NCBI RefSeq assembly: GCF_003478995.1
Contig: NZ_QUGI01000007.1
Span: forward strand, 124,001-188,000
DNA length: 64,000 bases
Origin: Pseudoflavonifractor sp. AF19-9AC
GTDB taxonomy: Bacteria > Bacillota > Clostridia > Oscillospirales > Oscillospiraceae
Direction of reading: 5' to 3'
This document shows, one piece after another, positions 52,965 through 62,450 of the stretch. Every line of letters starts with the position of its first letter. Within the stretch, counting starts at the first letter, position 1. The position numbers and the translations under genes were made by a program. A model generated the notes under the pieces. It did no database searches. It was not told the DNA's origin and saw only the letters and a program-made list of their open reading frames with translations.

Positions 52965-53759
52965 ATGCTGGTTGTCATTCGCGGCGCCGGAGACATCGCC
53001 ACGGGCATCGCCCTGCGGCTTCACCGCGCCGGTATTCATCTCATTCTCACCGATCTGCCCCAGCCCACGGCGGTGCGGCGCACCGTCTGCTTCTCCGAGG
53101 CCATCCGCCTGGGAGAGGTGCAGGTGGAGGACGTCACCGCCCGGCTGGCCCACAGCCCCCAGGAGGCGCTGGAGCTGACCCGACAGGGCACCGTGGCGGT
53201 GCTGGCTGACCCAGACGGGGCCTGCATCTCCGCGCTGAAGCCCGACGGGCTGGTGGACGCCATCCTGGCCAAAAAGAATTTGGGCACCCGCAAGGACATG
53301 GCCCCGGTGGTCATCGGGGTGGGCCCCGGCTTTACCGCCGGGGTGGATTGCCACGCCGCGGTGGAGACCATGCGCGGCCACACTCTGGGCCGGGTCCTCT
53401 ATACTGGCTCCCCCATTCCCAACACCGGCGTGCCCGGGAACATCGGCGGCTACACGGTGGAGCGGGTGCTCCGGGCTCCGGCGGACGGCATCTTTGAGCC
53501 CAAGCTGGAAATCGGCGCCCTGGTGAAAGCCGGGGAAGTGGCCGGCATGGTGAACGGCCAGCCCATGCTGTGCACCATTGACGGCTGTCTGCGGGGACTG
53601 CTCCAGGCGGGGGTCCCCGTACACACAGGAATGAAGAGCGGAGACATCGACCCCCGGTGCAAGCCGGAGCACTGCCTCACCGCCTCGGACAAGGCCCTGG
53701 CGGTGGGCGGCGGCGTGCTGGAGGCCCTGCTCCACTTCTCCCAGGCGTTGGAGGGATAA
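52965..53759 (+). CDS. yqeB: YqeB, selenium-dependent molybdenum hydroxylase maturation protein
   Basis: 264 residues from MLVVIRGAGDIATGIALRLH, a Rossmann-type start shared with the XdhC group. Further motifs: GVGPGFTAGVDCHAAVETMR and NTGVPGNIGGYTVERVLRAP. GAGGAGG eight bases upstream sets the start; the longer frame runs into the previous gene. YqeB marks genomes with selenium-dependent hydroxylases. Confidence 0.9.
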   Translation: MLVVIRGAGDIATGIALRLHRAGIHLILTDLPQPTAVRRTVCFSEAIRLGEVQVEDVTARLAHSPQEALELTRQGTVAVLADPDGACISALKPDGLVDAILAKKNLGTRKDMAPVVIGVGPGFTAGVDCHAAVETMRGHTLGRVLYTGSPIPNTGVPGNIGGYTVERVLRAPADGIFEPKLEIGALVKAGEVAGMVNGQPMLCTIDGCLRGLLQAGVPVHTGMKSGDIDPRCKPEHCLTASDKALAVGGGVLEALLHFSQALEG

Positions 53760-53762
53760 ACG

Positions 53763-54803
53763 ATGGACGACATTCAACTGACTAAGCTGGCCGAGTGCGC
53801 CGGCTGCGGGGCCAAGGTGGGGGCCGGGGAGCTGTGCAAGCTGCTGGAGGGCCTGAAGGTCCGCCAGGACCCCAACCTGCTGGTGGGCTACGACCGCAGC
53901 GACGACGCCTCCGTCTATAAGCTCACCGACGACCTGGCCCTGGTGCAGACGGTGGACTTCTTCCCCCCCATTGCTGACGACCCCTACACCTTCGGGGCCA
54001 TCGCCGCGGCCAACGCCCTGTCCGACGTGTACGCCATGGGCGGAGAGCCCAAGCTGGCCCTGAACGTGATGGCGGTACCCGAGGACATGCCCAAGGAGGC
54101 GGTCCACGCCATCCTCCGGGGCGGCTATGAGAAGGCCTACGAGGCCGGAGCCATCATCACCGGCGGTCACAGCATCTATGACAAGGAGCCCAAGTACGGC
54201 ATGGCGGTCACCGGCTTTGTACACCCGGACAAGCTGCTCACCAACTCCGGTGCAAAGCCCGGGGATGTGCTCCTCTACACCAAGCCCATCGGCATCGGCG
54301 TCCTCACCGCCGGCATCAAGGGAGAGCTGTGTGATTCGTCCACCGCCCGGATGGCGGAGGGGCTCATGATGACCCTGAACAAATACGCCCGGGACATCAT
54401 GGTGCAGTACCGGGTCCACGCCTGCACCGACGTCACCGGCTTTGGTGTGATGGGCCACCTGCTGGAGATGGCCCAGGGCAGCGAGGCCCAGATTCATATT
54501 GATGTTGCCGGTCTTCAGCTTATCCCTCAGTCCCTGGAGCTGGCCCGGCTGGGGGTGCTCCCCGCGGGGCTCTACCGAAACCGCCACTTCGCCCAGGAGT
54601 GGGTGGACGGCGGAAATGTGGAGCTGGCCGTGCAGGACCTGCTCTACGACCCCCAGACCTCCGGCGGCCTGATGATGGCCGTGGAGGCGGAGGACGCCCC
54701 CGCCCTGCTGGAGGCTCTGAAGGCCGACTGCCGGGTGCCCGCCCCCCAGCTGGTGGGCCGGGTGGCCCCCTACGAGGGCGGCAAGCGTATCTTTTTGCAG
54801 TAA
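53763..54803 (+). CDS. selD: selenophosphate synthase
   Basis: 346 residues. Active-site segment ECAGCGAKVG with Cys15 and Lys18 in the positions of Cys17/Lys20 of E. coli SelD, so the Cys form, not Sec. Further SDVYAMGGEPKLALNVMAV, HSIYDKEPKYGMAVTG and DPQTSGGLMMAV. It makes selenophosphate from selenide and ATP, the Se donor for the hydroxylase cofactor. Confidence 0.95.
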   Translation: MDDIQLTKLAECAGCGAKVGAGELCKLLEGLKVRQDPNLLVGYDRSDDASVYKLTDDLALVQTVDFFPPIADDPYTFGAIAAANALSDVYAMGGEPKLALNVMAVPEDMPKEAVHAILRGGYEKAYEAGAIITGGHSIYDKEPKYGMAVTGFVHPDKLLTNSGAKPGDVLLYTKPIGIGVLTAGIKGELCDSSTARMAEGLMMTLNKYARDIMVQYRVHACTDVTGFGVMGHLLEMAQGSEAQIHIDVAGLQLIPQSLELARLGVLPAGLYRNRHFAQEWVDGGNVELAVQDLLYDPQTSGGLMMAVEAEDAPALLEALKADCRVPAPQLVGRVAPYEGGKRIFLQ

Positions 54804-54825
54804 TTTGCAGTAAGGAGTGCCGTTT

Positions 54826-55833
54826 GTGGACGATTTGACCCTGTTTGACACCTTGCGTGAGGATTTGGCCCAGGGCGGCCGGGTTGTGCTGTGCACCGTT
54901 GTGGGCAGCATGGGCTCCGCCCCCCGGGGCGCGGGCGCCCGGATGGCCCTGCGGGCGGACGGCAGCGCCCTGGGCACCATCGGCGGCGGCTCCGCGGAGC
55001 GGCTGGCCACAGAGCGGGCCAAGAAGCTGCTGGCCGGAGAGGGTGCTCCCGGCCTGATGGAGTACACCATGGGGGGCGCGGACAGCAACACCGGCATGGT
55101 GTGCGGCGGCGCGGCCACCGTGTGCTTTCAGCTGCTCACCCCCGACGACCTGCCCGAGCTGGACAAGCTGTCCCGGCTGCTCACCGCTGGCAGCCCCTGT
55201 ACCCTGGCTTTGGACTGCACGGGGGATGTCCCCCGCCTTGCCGTCTGGGGCGAGGGCGAGCTGCCCCCCTACCTGTCTGACCGCCTCGGCGACCGGCCGG
55301 TGCTGGCAGACGGCGTCTACACCGAGCCCATGGGGCTTGACGGGGTTCTCTACTTGTTCGGCGCTGGACATGTGGGCCAGGCTCTGGGTCCCCTGCTGGC
55401 CCAGGTGGGCTTCCGGGTGATCGTGGTAGACAGCCGGCCCGAGCTGGCCCGTCCGGAGCTCTTCCCCGGGGTACACCAGGTGCTGCTGGGCTCCTTTGCC
55501 CGCATCGGGGACACCGTCTCCCTCACCCCAAGGGACTACGCAGTGGTAATGACGCCGGGCCACATGGCCGATCTGGAAGTGCTGTGCCAGGTGCTCCCCT
55601 GCTCTCCCTGCTATGTGGGGTGCATGGGCAGCCGGAAGAAGCTGGCCTTTGTACGGCAGGAACTGGGGCGCCGTGGCTTCTCCCCCGCCCAGATCGACGC
55701 CGTCCATCTGCCCATCGGCCTGCCCATCGGCGGAGAGACCCCCATGGAGATTGCCGTCAGCGTGGCAGCGGAGCTCATCCAGTTCCGGGCCGCCCGCCTG
55801 CCCGGCCGCAAGAGCGGCCGGTGCCCATCCTGA
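54826..55833 (+). CDS. XdhC-family molybdenum hydroxylase maturation protein
   Basis: 335 residues. N-terminal XdhC/CoxI domain (GSMGSAPRGAGARMALRADG; TIGGGSAERLA) and C-terminal Rossmann domain (LYLFGAGHVGQALGPLLAQ; GCMGSRKKLAFVRQEL; PIGLPIGGETPMEIAVSVAA). GTG at 54826 is the start, with AAGGAG eight bases before. XdhC binds Moco, protects it during sulfuration and inserts it; in this cluster the added atom is probably Se. Confidence 0.9.
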   Translation: MDDLTLFDTLREDLAQGGRVVLCTVVGSMGSAPRGAGARMALRADGSALGTIGGGSAERLATERAKKLLAGEGAPGLMEYTMGGADSNTGMVCGGAATVCFQLLTPDDLPELDKLSRLLTAGSPCTLALDCTGDVPRLAVWGEGELPPYLSDRLGDRPVLADGVYTEPMGLDGVLYLFGAGHVGQALGPLLAQVGFRVIVVDSRPELARPELFPGVHQVLLGSFARIGDTVSLTPRDYAVVMTPGHMADLEVLCQVLPCSPCYVGCMGSRKKLAFVRQELGRRGFSPAQIDAVHLPIGLPIGGETPMEIAVSVAAELIQFRAARLPGRKSGRCPS

Positions 55834-55885
55834 GACTGAACGTGCAGACTGCCGTTTCAGAGTATAAAAAGACAGAGGAATGAAT

Positions 55886-57457
55886 ATGAAACTGCGCACC
55901 TTTCTGACCCGGGCCCTGGCCCTGGTTCTCACCGCCGGTCTGCTGGCCGGCTGTTCCTCCGGCAGCACCTCCGGGTCCTCCGCCCAGAGCGGCGACGGCG
56001 CCCAGGGGGAGAATGTGGAGCTGACGGTCTTTGCCGCCGCCTCCATGACTGAGACTCTGGAGGAGATTGCCGAGCTTTACAAGAACGTGGCCCCCAACGT
56101 CACCCTGGTCTTTAATTTCGCCTCCTCCGGCGACCTGCTCACCCAGATCAAGGAGGGTGCCGACTGCGACCTCTTTATCTCCGCCGCCCCCAAGCAGATG
56201 AACGCCATGGACGGCTCCCTCATTGGGGACACCGAGAAGAACCCTGACGGCCTCGACCTCATCGTCACCGACAGCCGCATTGACCTGCTGGAGAACAAGG
56301 TGGCCCTGGCCGTTCCCGAGGGCAACCTCAAGGGCATTGAGAGCTTCGACCAGCTCGCCGAGCTTCTGGAGAGCGGCGACGTGTTCCTGGCCATGGGCAA
56401 CAGCGACGTGCCCGTGGGTCAGTACACCCAGAAGATCTTTGCCTACTACGGCCTGGACGAGGCCGCTTTGAATGAGGCCGGGGTGCTCACCTACGGCTCC
56501 GACGTGAAGGAGGTCACCACCCAGGTGAGCGAGGGTGCCGTGGACTGCGGCATCATCTACGCCACCGACGCCTTCTCCGCCAACCTGGAGGTAGTGGACG
56601 GAGCCACCGCTGAGATGTGCGGCCAGGTCATCTACCCCGCCGCCGTGCTGAAGGGGAGCGCCCACCCCGATGAGGCCCAGGCTTTCCTGGACTACCTCAC
56701 TGGGGACGAGGCCGGCGCTGTCTTTGAGAGTGTAGGCTTCACCCCCCTGTCCGGCGCAGCGACTCAGGAGCTTTCCGCCGACCTCTCTGGCCAGTCCCTG
56801 CTCATCTACTGCGGCGCCGGTATGCAGGAGCCCTTCCAGGTGATCGCCCAGACCTTCCAGGATTTGACCGGCTGTGAGATGAATGTCACCTACGCCAACG
56901 CCGCTCAGATTCAGACCCAGATCCAGCAGGCCCAGGAAGGGGCTTACTTCATTGCCGGCTCCGCCGACGAGGTAAAGCCTGTCAGCGATTACGTAACCAG
57001 CAGCGTGGATCTGGTCAAACACATCCCCGTGCTGGCCGTGGCCGAGGGCAATCCCAAGAACATCACCGGCATCGCCGACCTGGCCAGCACTGACATCGTC
57101 ACCGTTATCGGCGACTCAGAGTCCACCCCCATCGGAAAGATCGCCGTGAAGGCCTTCAGCGATTTCGGCGTCACCGACCAGGTGAATCTGGCCGCTACTA
57201 CCACCACCGCGCCCCAGCTGGCCACCCTGATTTCCCTGGGCGAGGCGGACGCCGCCATCATCTGGAAGGAAAACTGCAACGTGGATGGGGTGGAGATCTG
57301 TAAGACCTCCGACATGGACGCCTACGTGAAGACCATTCCCGCCGCCCGGCTGACCTTCAGCGCCGATGACCAGGCCGCCGACGTGTTCGGCCAGTTCCTG
57401 GCCACCGACACCGCCCGGGAGATCTGGACCAGCTTCGGCTACGAGCTGGCAGAATGA
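55886..57457 (+). CDS. tandem two-domain ModA-like binding lipoprotein
   Basis: 523 residues. Lipoprotein signal with lipobox LLAG-C (Cys23). Domain 1 (about 44-293) is ModA: VELTVFAAASMTETLEEIAE, FNFASSGDLLTQIKEGADCD, MGNSDVPVGQYTQKIF. Domain 2 (about 303-523) is a second ModA-type domain: SLLIYCGAGMQEPFQVIAQT, IGDSESTPIGKIAVKAF, GEADAAIIWKEN. Ordinary ModA has one such domain of about 250 residues. Two permease/ATPase pairs follow. Molybdate for domain 1 is likely; the ligand of domain 2 could be molybdate or tungstate. Confidence 0.88.
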   Translation: MKLRTFLTRALALVLTAGLLAGCSSGSTSGSSAQSGDGAQGENVELTVFAAASMTETLEEIAELYKNVAPNVTLVFNFASSGDLLTQIKEGADCDLFISAAPKQMNAMDGSLIGDTEKNPDGLDLIVTDSRIDLLENKVALAVPEGNLKGIESFDQLAELLESGDVFLAMGNSDVPVGQYTQKIFAYYGLDEAALNEAGVLTYGSDVKEVTTQVSEGAVDCGIIYATDAFSANLEVVDGATAEMCGQVIYPAAVLKGSAHPDEAQAFLDYLTGDEAGAVFESVGFTPLSGAATQELSADLSGQSLLIYCGAGMQEPFQVIAQTFQDLTGCEMNVTYANAAQIQTQIQQAQEGAYFIAGSADEVKPVSDYVTSSVDLVKHIPVLAVAEGNPKNITGIADLASTDIVTVIGDSESTPIGKIAVKAFSDFGVTDQVNLAATTTTAPQLATLISLGEADAAIIWKENCNVDGVEICKTSDMDAYVKTIPAARLTFSADDQAADVFGQFLATDTAREIWTSFGYELAE

Positions 57458-58260
57458 GAAACCGGAGCGGAGGGGGCTGGTTTCCTCTGTTCTGTGCGCT
57501 CCTGGCCCTGACCGCCCTGGGGCTGGTGGGCAGCAACGTGGCGGTCATTGCGGTCCGGGGCTTTCACAGCCTCCCCGCCTGTCTCACTCAGCCCGAGGTG
57601 CGTTTTGCCCTGGGGCTGAGCGTGAAAAGCGCCTGCATCTCCACCGCGCTCTGCTTCCTGTTGGCTATCCCCACCGCCTACACCCTTACCCGCTCCGTTT
57701 TTCCCGGCAGGCGGGCTGCGGAGATCGTGCTGGAGCTGACCATGTCTCTGCCTTACATCGTACTGGGCCTGAGCATGCTCATTCTGTTTTCCTCCCCTGC
57801 CGGCAAGTGGCTGAAGGAGGCCGGATTCCCGGTTGTATTCCATCAAAACGGAGTGATTCTGGCCCAGCTCATTGTTAATCTGCCCTTTGCGGTCCGGCTC
57901 TGTTCCGCCGCCTTTCAGGGTGCGGACCGCAAGCTGGAGTGTGTGGCCGGGCTGCTGGGGGCCTCTCCCGCCCAGCAGTTTCTGACTGTCCTTCTGCCCC
58001 TCAGCCGCAACGCCCTCATCAGCGCGGTGATTTTAGTCTGGTCCCGGGCCCTGGGTGAGTTCGGCGCCACTTTGATGCTGGTGGGCGTCACCCGAATGAA
58101 AACCGAGACTCTGCCCGGCAGCATCTATCTGGCCGTGAGCACCAACAACCTGGACGCCGCCCTGGCCAGCGCCTTTTTGCTGCTGGTCATATCCGCCCTC
58201 TCTCTCACCGCCGCCAACCTGCTGGGTCGGACCGGCAAACAACGGAGCCGCTATGTGTAA
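57454..58260 (+). CDS. ModB-type ABC permease 1
   Basis: 268 residues, six predicted helices, EAA-type loop near RALGEFGATLMLVGVTRMKT, the molybdate/tungstate permease form (G-E-F-G-A-T). It overlaps the binding protein (ATGA) and the ATPase that follows by 8 bases. The N-terminal helix and longer length differ from permease 2. Confidence 0.85.
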   Translation: MRNRSGGGWFPLFCALLALTALGLVGSNVAVIAVRGFHSLPACLTQPEVRFALGLSVKSACISTALCFLLAIPTAYTLTRSVFPGRRAAEIVLELTMSLPYIVLGLSMLILFSSPAGKWLKEAGFPVVFHQNGVILAQLIVNLPFAVRLCSAAFQGADRKLECVAGLLGASPAQQFLTVLLPLSRNALISAVILVWSRALGEFGATLMLVGVTRMKTETLPGSIYLAVSTNNLDAALASAFLLLVISALSLTAANLLGRTGKQRSRYV

Positions 58261-58996
58261 TCGACAACAGGATGAGGTCCTCCGGCTGGAAAATGTGAGT
58301 GTCCGCCGGGGCACCTTCTCGCTCAACCAAATCAGCTTTTCCGTCTCCGCCGGGGAAATTATGGCCATTCTGGGCCGCACCGGCGCGGGCAAGACCCTGC
58401 TGCTGGAGACTGCGGCCGGTTTCTGCCGGCCGGAGGCAGGGCGGGTCCTCTGCCTGGGTGAGGACGTACACAAGACCCCCGTCCACCGCCGGAACATCGG
58501 CTATCTCTATCAGGATCTCAGTCTCTTCCCCCACATGACCGCGGCCGCCAACATAGGCTACGGCCTGGCGCTGCGCCGCCTGCCCCGGGAGGAGATCCGG
58601 ACCAGAGTGGAGGAGATCGCCCAGCGCTTCGGCATCCTCCGCATTTTAAACCAGTACCCGGGCACGCTCAGCGGCGGAGAGCAGCAGCGGGTCGCCCTGG
58701 CCCGGGCTTTGATGGTGCAAACGCCCCTCCTGCTGCTGGACGAGCCCTTTTCCGCCCTGGACCCGGTGACCCGTGAGGAGCTCTGCTGCCTGGTCCGCGA
58801 CGTCTGCCAAGAGTTTCAGTGCGCTGTGGTACTGGTCACCCACGACTTCCGCGAGGCGACAACCCTGGCCCACCGGATTGGGGTACTGCTGGACGGCAGG
58901 CTTCGGGGCATCGTCCCCGCCGTGGAACTGTTCCGGGCGGACTGGGACGACGAAGCCAGGTCCTTTCTGGGGCTGAAACCGAATACAAGGGAGTAA
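58253..58996 (+). CDS. ABC ATPase 1 of the molybdate/tungstate system
   Basis: 247 residues. Walker A LGRTGAGKTLLLETA, Q-loop YLYQDLSLFPHMT, signature LSGGEQQRVALARALM, Walker B LLLLDEPFSALD. There is no C-terminal Mop/TOBE domain, unlike ATPase 2. It pairs with permease 1. Confidence 0.87.
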   Translation: MCNRQQDEVLRLENVSVRRGTFSLNQISFSVSAGEIMAILGRTGAGKTLLLETAAGFCRPEAGRVLCLGEDVHKTPVHRRNIGYLYQDLSLFPHMTAAANIGYGLALRRLPREEIRTRVEEIAQRFGILRILNQYPGTLSGGEQQRVALARALMVQTPLLLLDEPFSALDPVTREELCCLVRDVCQEFQCAVVLVTHDFREATTLAHRIGVLLDGRLRGIVPAVELFRADWDDEARSFLGLKPNTRE

Positions 58997-59002
58997 ACAG
59001 CT

Positions 59003-59758
59003 ATGACCGCAGAAACCTTTTACACCACCCTGAAATCCGCCTTTGAAGCGACCCTGGCCGAGCATCACATTGGAGATGAGGCCGTGGAGGTAACCTGCCG
59101 CGCTCTGAGCCCGGAGGAGGCCATCGGCAGCACCGTCCGCCGGGATTTTCCCATCCTCACCGGGAAAGATGTGATGATTCAGGCCCGCTTCCGCTCCAGC
59201 CTGGGCCAGGCCTTTACCCAGGCCCCTCTGGCCTTCCAGGGCAGCCTGTCCCAGGTGCTGGCGGCAGATCTGGTGGGCGATCCCCACGCCCGCGGGCTCT
59301 ACATTGCCACGCTGAACGCGGTGACCCGAGAGCTGGGCCTTTGTGAAGGCACGGTCCACTGCCGCACCCAGGGGCCTGAGCTGTGCGCCGGAGACATGCT
59401 GACGTATCTGCGCACCCACTACCCGGAGAAACAGCGCATCGCCCTGGTGGGCTATCAGCCCGCCCTGCTGGAGATGCTCTCCAAGAGCGAATACCAGGTT
59501 CGGGTGCTGGACCTCAACCCGGACAACGTGGGCCAGGTGCGCTTCGGCGTCACCGTGGAAGACGGGGTACGGGACTACAAATCCGTGGCTCTGGAGTACG
59601 CCGACCTCATTTTATGCACCGGCAGCACCATCTGTAACGGCACCATCACCGACTACCTGGAGCTTTCTACCCCGGTGGTTTTCTTCGGCACCACCATCTC
59701 CGGGGCTGCCGCCCTGCTGGGACTGAAGCGGGCCTGCTTCGCCCAGCAGTACGGCTGA
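59003..59758 (+). CDS. DUF364 Rossmann-like (putative metal-chelating) protein
   Basis: 251 residues. An N-terminal DUF4213-like half (ILTGKDVMIQARFRSSLGQA) and a C-terminal DUF364 Rossmann-like half (RIALVGYQPALLEMLSKSEY; LILCTGSTICNGTITDYLEL). DUF364 is described as a putative heavy-metal chelation domain. It stands exactly between the two transporter pairs, so a role in metal-oxyanion handling is inferred. No signal peptide. Confidence 0.8.
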   Translation: MTAETFYTTLKSAFEATLAEHHIGDEAVEVTCRALSPEEAIGSTVRRDFPILTGKDVMIQARFRSSLGQAFTQAPLAFQGSLSQVLAADLVGDPHARGLYIATLNAVTRELGLCEGTVHCRTQGPELCAGDMLTYLRTHYPEKQRIALVGYQPALLEMLSKSEYQVRVLDLNPDNVGQVRFGVTVEDGVRDYKSVALEYADLILCTGSTICNGTITDYLELSTPVVFFGTTISGAAALLGLKRACFAQQYG

Positions 59759-59789
59759 TTCCCTACCCCAACGGAAGAGGACTGACACT

Positions 59790-60467
59790 ATGGACTGGTA
59801 CCCACTTTATAACTCCCTGCGCATCGCCGCCATCTCCACGGGGATCATTTTCTTCCTGGGGATCGGTGCGGCCTACTACGTGGCCAAGGCCCCAAGGCTT
59901 GTGAAGGGACTGCTGGACGTGGTATTCACCCTGCCCCTGGTGCTCCCTCCCACGGTGGTGGGCTATTTGCTGCTGCGGGTGCTGGGCCCCAAGCGCATTG
60001 TGGGTGCCTTCGTTTTGGAACACTTTGACCTGAAGCTCACCATGACCTGGTGGTCGGCCATCTTCGCCACCACCGTGGTCATCTTCCCCCTGATGTACCG
60101 CACTGCCCGGGGAGCCTTCGAAAGCTTTGACGAGACCCTGGCCGACGCCGGGCGCACCCTGGGCCGGTCCAACAGCTGGATTTTCTGGCGGGTGCGGATG
60201 CCCGCCTGCCGCCAGGGCATCCTGGCCGGGACAGTGCTGGCCTTCGCCCGGGCCCTGGGAGAGTACGGGGCCACCTCCATGATCGCCGGCTACACCCCCG
60301 GCCGCACAGCCACCATCTCCACCACAGTCTACCAGCTCTGGCGCACCAATGACGACGCCATGGCTCTGCGGTGGGTACTGGTGAATCTGGCTATCTCGGC
60401 GGTGGTGCTGCTGGCGGTCAACCTGCTGGAGCGTCGGGAGAGGAGGGAAAAGCCCGCATGGTACTGA
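59790..60467 (+). CDS. modB: ModB-type ABC permease 2
   Basis: 225 residues, five to six helices, typical short ModB. Motifs LPLVLPPTVVGYLLLRVLG and RALGEYGATSMIAGYTPGRT are the classical ModB signatures. It overlaps ATPase 2 by 10 bases. Confidence 0.9.
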   Translation: MDWYPLYNSLRIAAISTGIIFFLGIGAAYYVAKAPRLVKGLLDVVFTLPLVLPPTVVGYLLLRVLGPKRIVGAFVLEHFDLKLTMTWWSAIFATTVVIFPLMYRTARGAFESFDETLADAGRTLGRSNSWIFWRVRMPACRQGILAGTVLAFARALGEYGATSMIAGYTPGRTATISTTVYQLWRTNDDAMALRWVLVNLAISAVVLLAVNLLERRERREKPAWY

Positions 60468-61492
60468 GCGTAGACATTGAGAAAACCCTGGGGGATTTCC
60501 ACCTCCGGGTGCGTTTTGAGGCAGAGCGGGAGATTATGGCCCTGCTGGGTCCCTCGGGCTGCGGCAAGAGCATGACCTTGAAGTGCATCGCCGGCATCCA
60601 GCGCCCCGACCGGGGGCGGATTGTGCTGGGAGAGCGGGTGCTCTTTGACAGCGAGGCGGGCATCAACCTGCCCCCCCAGAAGCGCCATGTGGGCTACCTC
60701 TTTCAGCAGTACGCCCTCTTCCCCAACATGACGGTGGAGCAGAACATCCTCGCCGGTGCCCGAGGCGGCACCCGGCAGGAGCGCCGGGCCACTGTGGCGG
60801 AGATGGTCCGCACCTTCCGCCTGGAGGGGCTGGAGAAGCTGCGCCCCAGCCAGCTGTCCGGCGGCCAGCAGCAGCGGGTGGCTCTGGCCCGGATTCTGGC
60901 TGGGCAGCCGGAGCTTCTGCTGCTGGACGAGCCCTTCTCCGCCCTGGACGAGCACCTCAAGTGGCAGCTGGAGCTGGAACTCTCCGACACGCTGAAGGCC
61001 TTCCCCGGCGGCGTACTCTTTGTCTCCCACAGCCGGGACGAGGTCTACCGCCTCTGTGACACCGTGTGCGTGCTCACGGAGGGGAAATCCGACCCCAAGG
61101 AGACCATCAAAGAGCTCTTTGCCGCCCCCGCTACCCTAGGGGCCGCCCTCATCTCGGGCTGCAAGAACATCTCCCCCGCTGAGGTTCGGCCGGAGGGGCT
61201 CTTCTGCCCCGACTGGGGCGTGACCCTGCGCACCGCCCAGCCCGTCTCGGACCGGACCCGCTACGCGGGCATCCGGGCCCACTACTTTACCCTGGAGGGG
61301 GAGGTCAACTCCATCCCCTGCCGGGTCAGCCGCGTCATTGATAACGTCTTTTCCACCGTGGTCATGCTCTCCACCCCCGGCCCCGGCCTTCTGCGGCTGG
61401 AGCTGGACAAGGACCGCTGGGCTGCCCTGGGGGAACCCCGGGAGCTGACCCTCTACATTGCCCCGGAAGACGTAATGCCCTTAACGGAGTGA
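60458..61492 (+). CDS. modC: ModC-type ABC ATPase 2 with C-terminal regulatory domain
   Basis: 344 residues from MVLSVDIEKTLGDFHLRVRF; GAGGAGGGAAA sets the start. Walker A GPSGCGKSMTLKCIAG, Q-loop YLFQQYALFPNMT, signature LSGGQQQRVALARILA, Walker B LLLLDEPFSALD. The C-terminal 110 residues (VNSIPCRVSRVIDNVFSTVV) are a TOBE/Mop-like domain as in ModC. It pairs with permease 2. Confidence 0.9.
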   Translation: MVLSVDIEKTLGDFHLRVRFEAEREIMALLGPSGCGKSMTLKCIAGIQRPDRGRIVLGERVLFDSEAGINLPPQKRHVGYLFQQYALFPNMTVEQNILAGARGGTRQERRATVAEMVRTFRLEGLEKLRPSQLSGGQQQRVALARILAGQPELLLLDEPFSALDEHLKWQLELELSDTLKAFPGGVLFVSHSRDEVYRLCDTVCVLTEGKSDPKETIKELFAAPATLGAALISGCKNISPAEVRPEGLFCPDWGVTLRTAQPVSDRTRYAGIRAHYFTLEGEVNSIPCRVSRVIDNVFSTVVMLSTPGPGLLRLELDKDRWAALGEPRELTLYIAPEDVMPLTE

Positions 61493-61499
61493 ATGGACC

Positions 61500-62447
61500 A
61501 TGCTGGATACACAAGGAAGAACCATACGCTATCTGCGATTGTCGGTCACCGACCGGTGCAATTACCGCTGCCTCTACTGCATGGGAGAGGAGGGCGTGCC
61601 CAAGCTGTCCCACGGGGACATTCTCTCCTTTGAGGAGCTGGAGGAGATTGTCCGGGCGGCGGCGGCCTGCGGGGTGAAGAAGGTCCGCCTCACCGGCGGG
61701 GAGCCCCTGGTGCGCCGCGGCCTGCCCCAATTGTGCCGCCGTCTCCGGGACGTCCCCGGCATCGAGGAGCTGGACATGACCACCAACGGAAGCCTCCTGC
61801 CCCAGTACGCCCGGGAGCTGAAGGAGGCGGGGGTGGACCGGCTGAACATCAGCCTGGACACCCTCAGCGAGGACACCTTTGCCCGGCTCACCCGCCGGGG
61901 AAGCCTCAGCGAGGCCCTGGCCGGACTGGAGGCGGCGGAGGCGGCTGGCTTTACCAACACCAAAATCAATGCCGTCCTCATCGGCGGCATCAACGACCGG
62001 GACATCCCCGCCCTGGCGGGACTGGCCCGGGAGAAGGCGTACAGCGTGCGCTTTATTGAGCTTATGCCCATGGGGGAGTGCGCCTGCTGGCCCCGGGAGC
62101 GCTTTCTCCCCGCCCAGGCGGTGCTGGACGCCCTGCCGGGGCTGGAGCATGCGGGGACGTCGGGGGTAACGGAGCTCTACCGGATGCCCGGCTGGGCCGG
62201 GACGGTGGGACTCATCCGGCCCATGAGCCACCACTTCTGCGCCGCCTGCGACCGCATCCGCGTCACCGCCGACGGGATGCTCAAGCCCTGCCTCCACTCC
62301 GCCGCCGAGCTGCCCCTGCGGGGGCTCCACGGCCGTGAGCTGGAGGAGGCTATTTGCTTAGGGATTCGGTCAAAGCCCCAGGGCCACCACATGGATGCCC
62401 AACATTCCAGCGACAGCCTGCGGGGCATGAATGAAATTGGAGGATAA
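61500..62447 (+). CDS. moaA: MoaA, GTP 3',8-cyclase
   Basis: 315 residues. Radical-SAM cluster C20-x3-C24-x2-C27 in DRCNYRCLYC, KKVRLTGGEPLVRRGLPQL, and the second Fe-S cluster in FCAACDRIRVTADGMLKPCL. The C-terminal GG pair is present (NEIGG). It starts molybdopterin synthesis from GTP together with MoaC. Confidence 0.95.
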   Translation: MLDTQGRTIRYLRLSVTDRCNYRCLYCMGEEGVPKLSHGDILSFEELEEIVRAAAACGVKKVRLTGGEPLVRRGLPQLCRRLRDVPGIEELDMTTNGSLLPQYARELKEAGVDRLNISLDTLSEDTFARLTRRGSLSEALAGLEAAEAAGFTNTKINAVLIGGINDRDIPALAGLAREKAYSVRFIELMPMGECACWPRERFLPAQAVLDALPGLEHAGTSGVTELYRMPGWAGTVGLIRPMSHHFCAACDRIRVTADGMLKPCLHSAAELPLRGLHGRELEEAICLGIRSKPQGHHMDAQHSSDSLRGMNEIGG

Positions 62448-62450
62448 CCC

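Noticed and set aside
53763..54803. Selenocysteine codon in selD
   Set aside because: The active-site position is a normal Cys codon and no in-frame TGA occurs.
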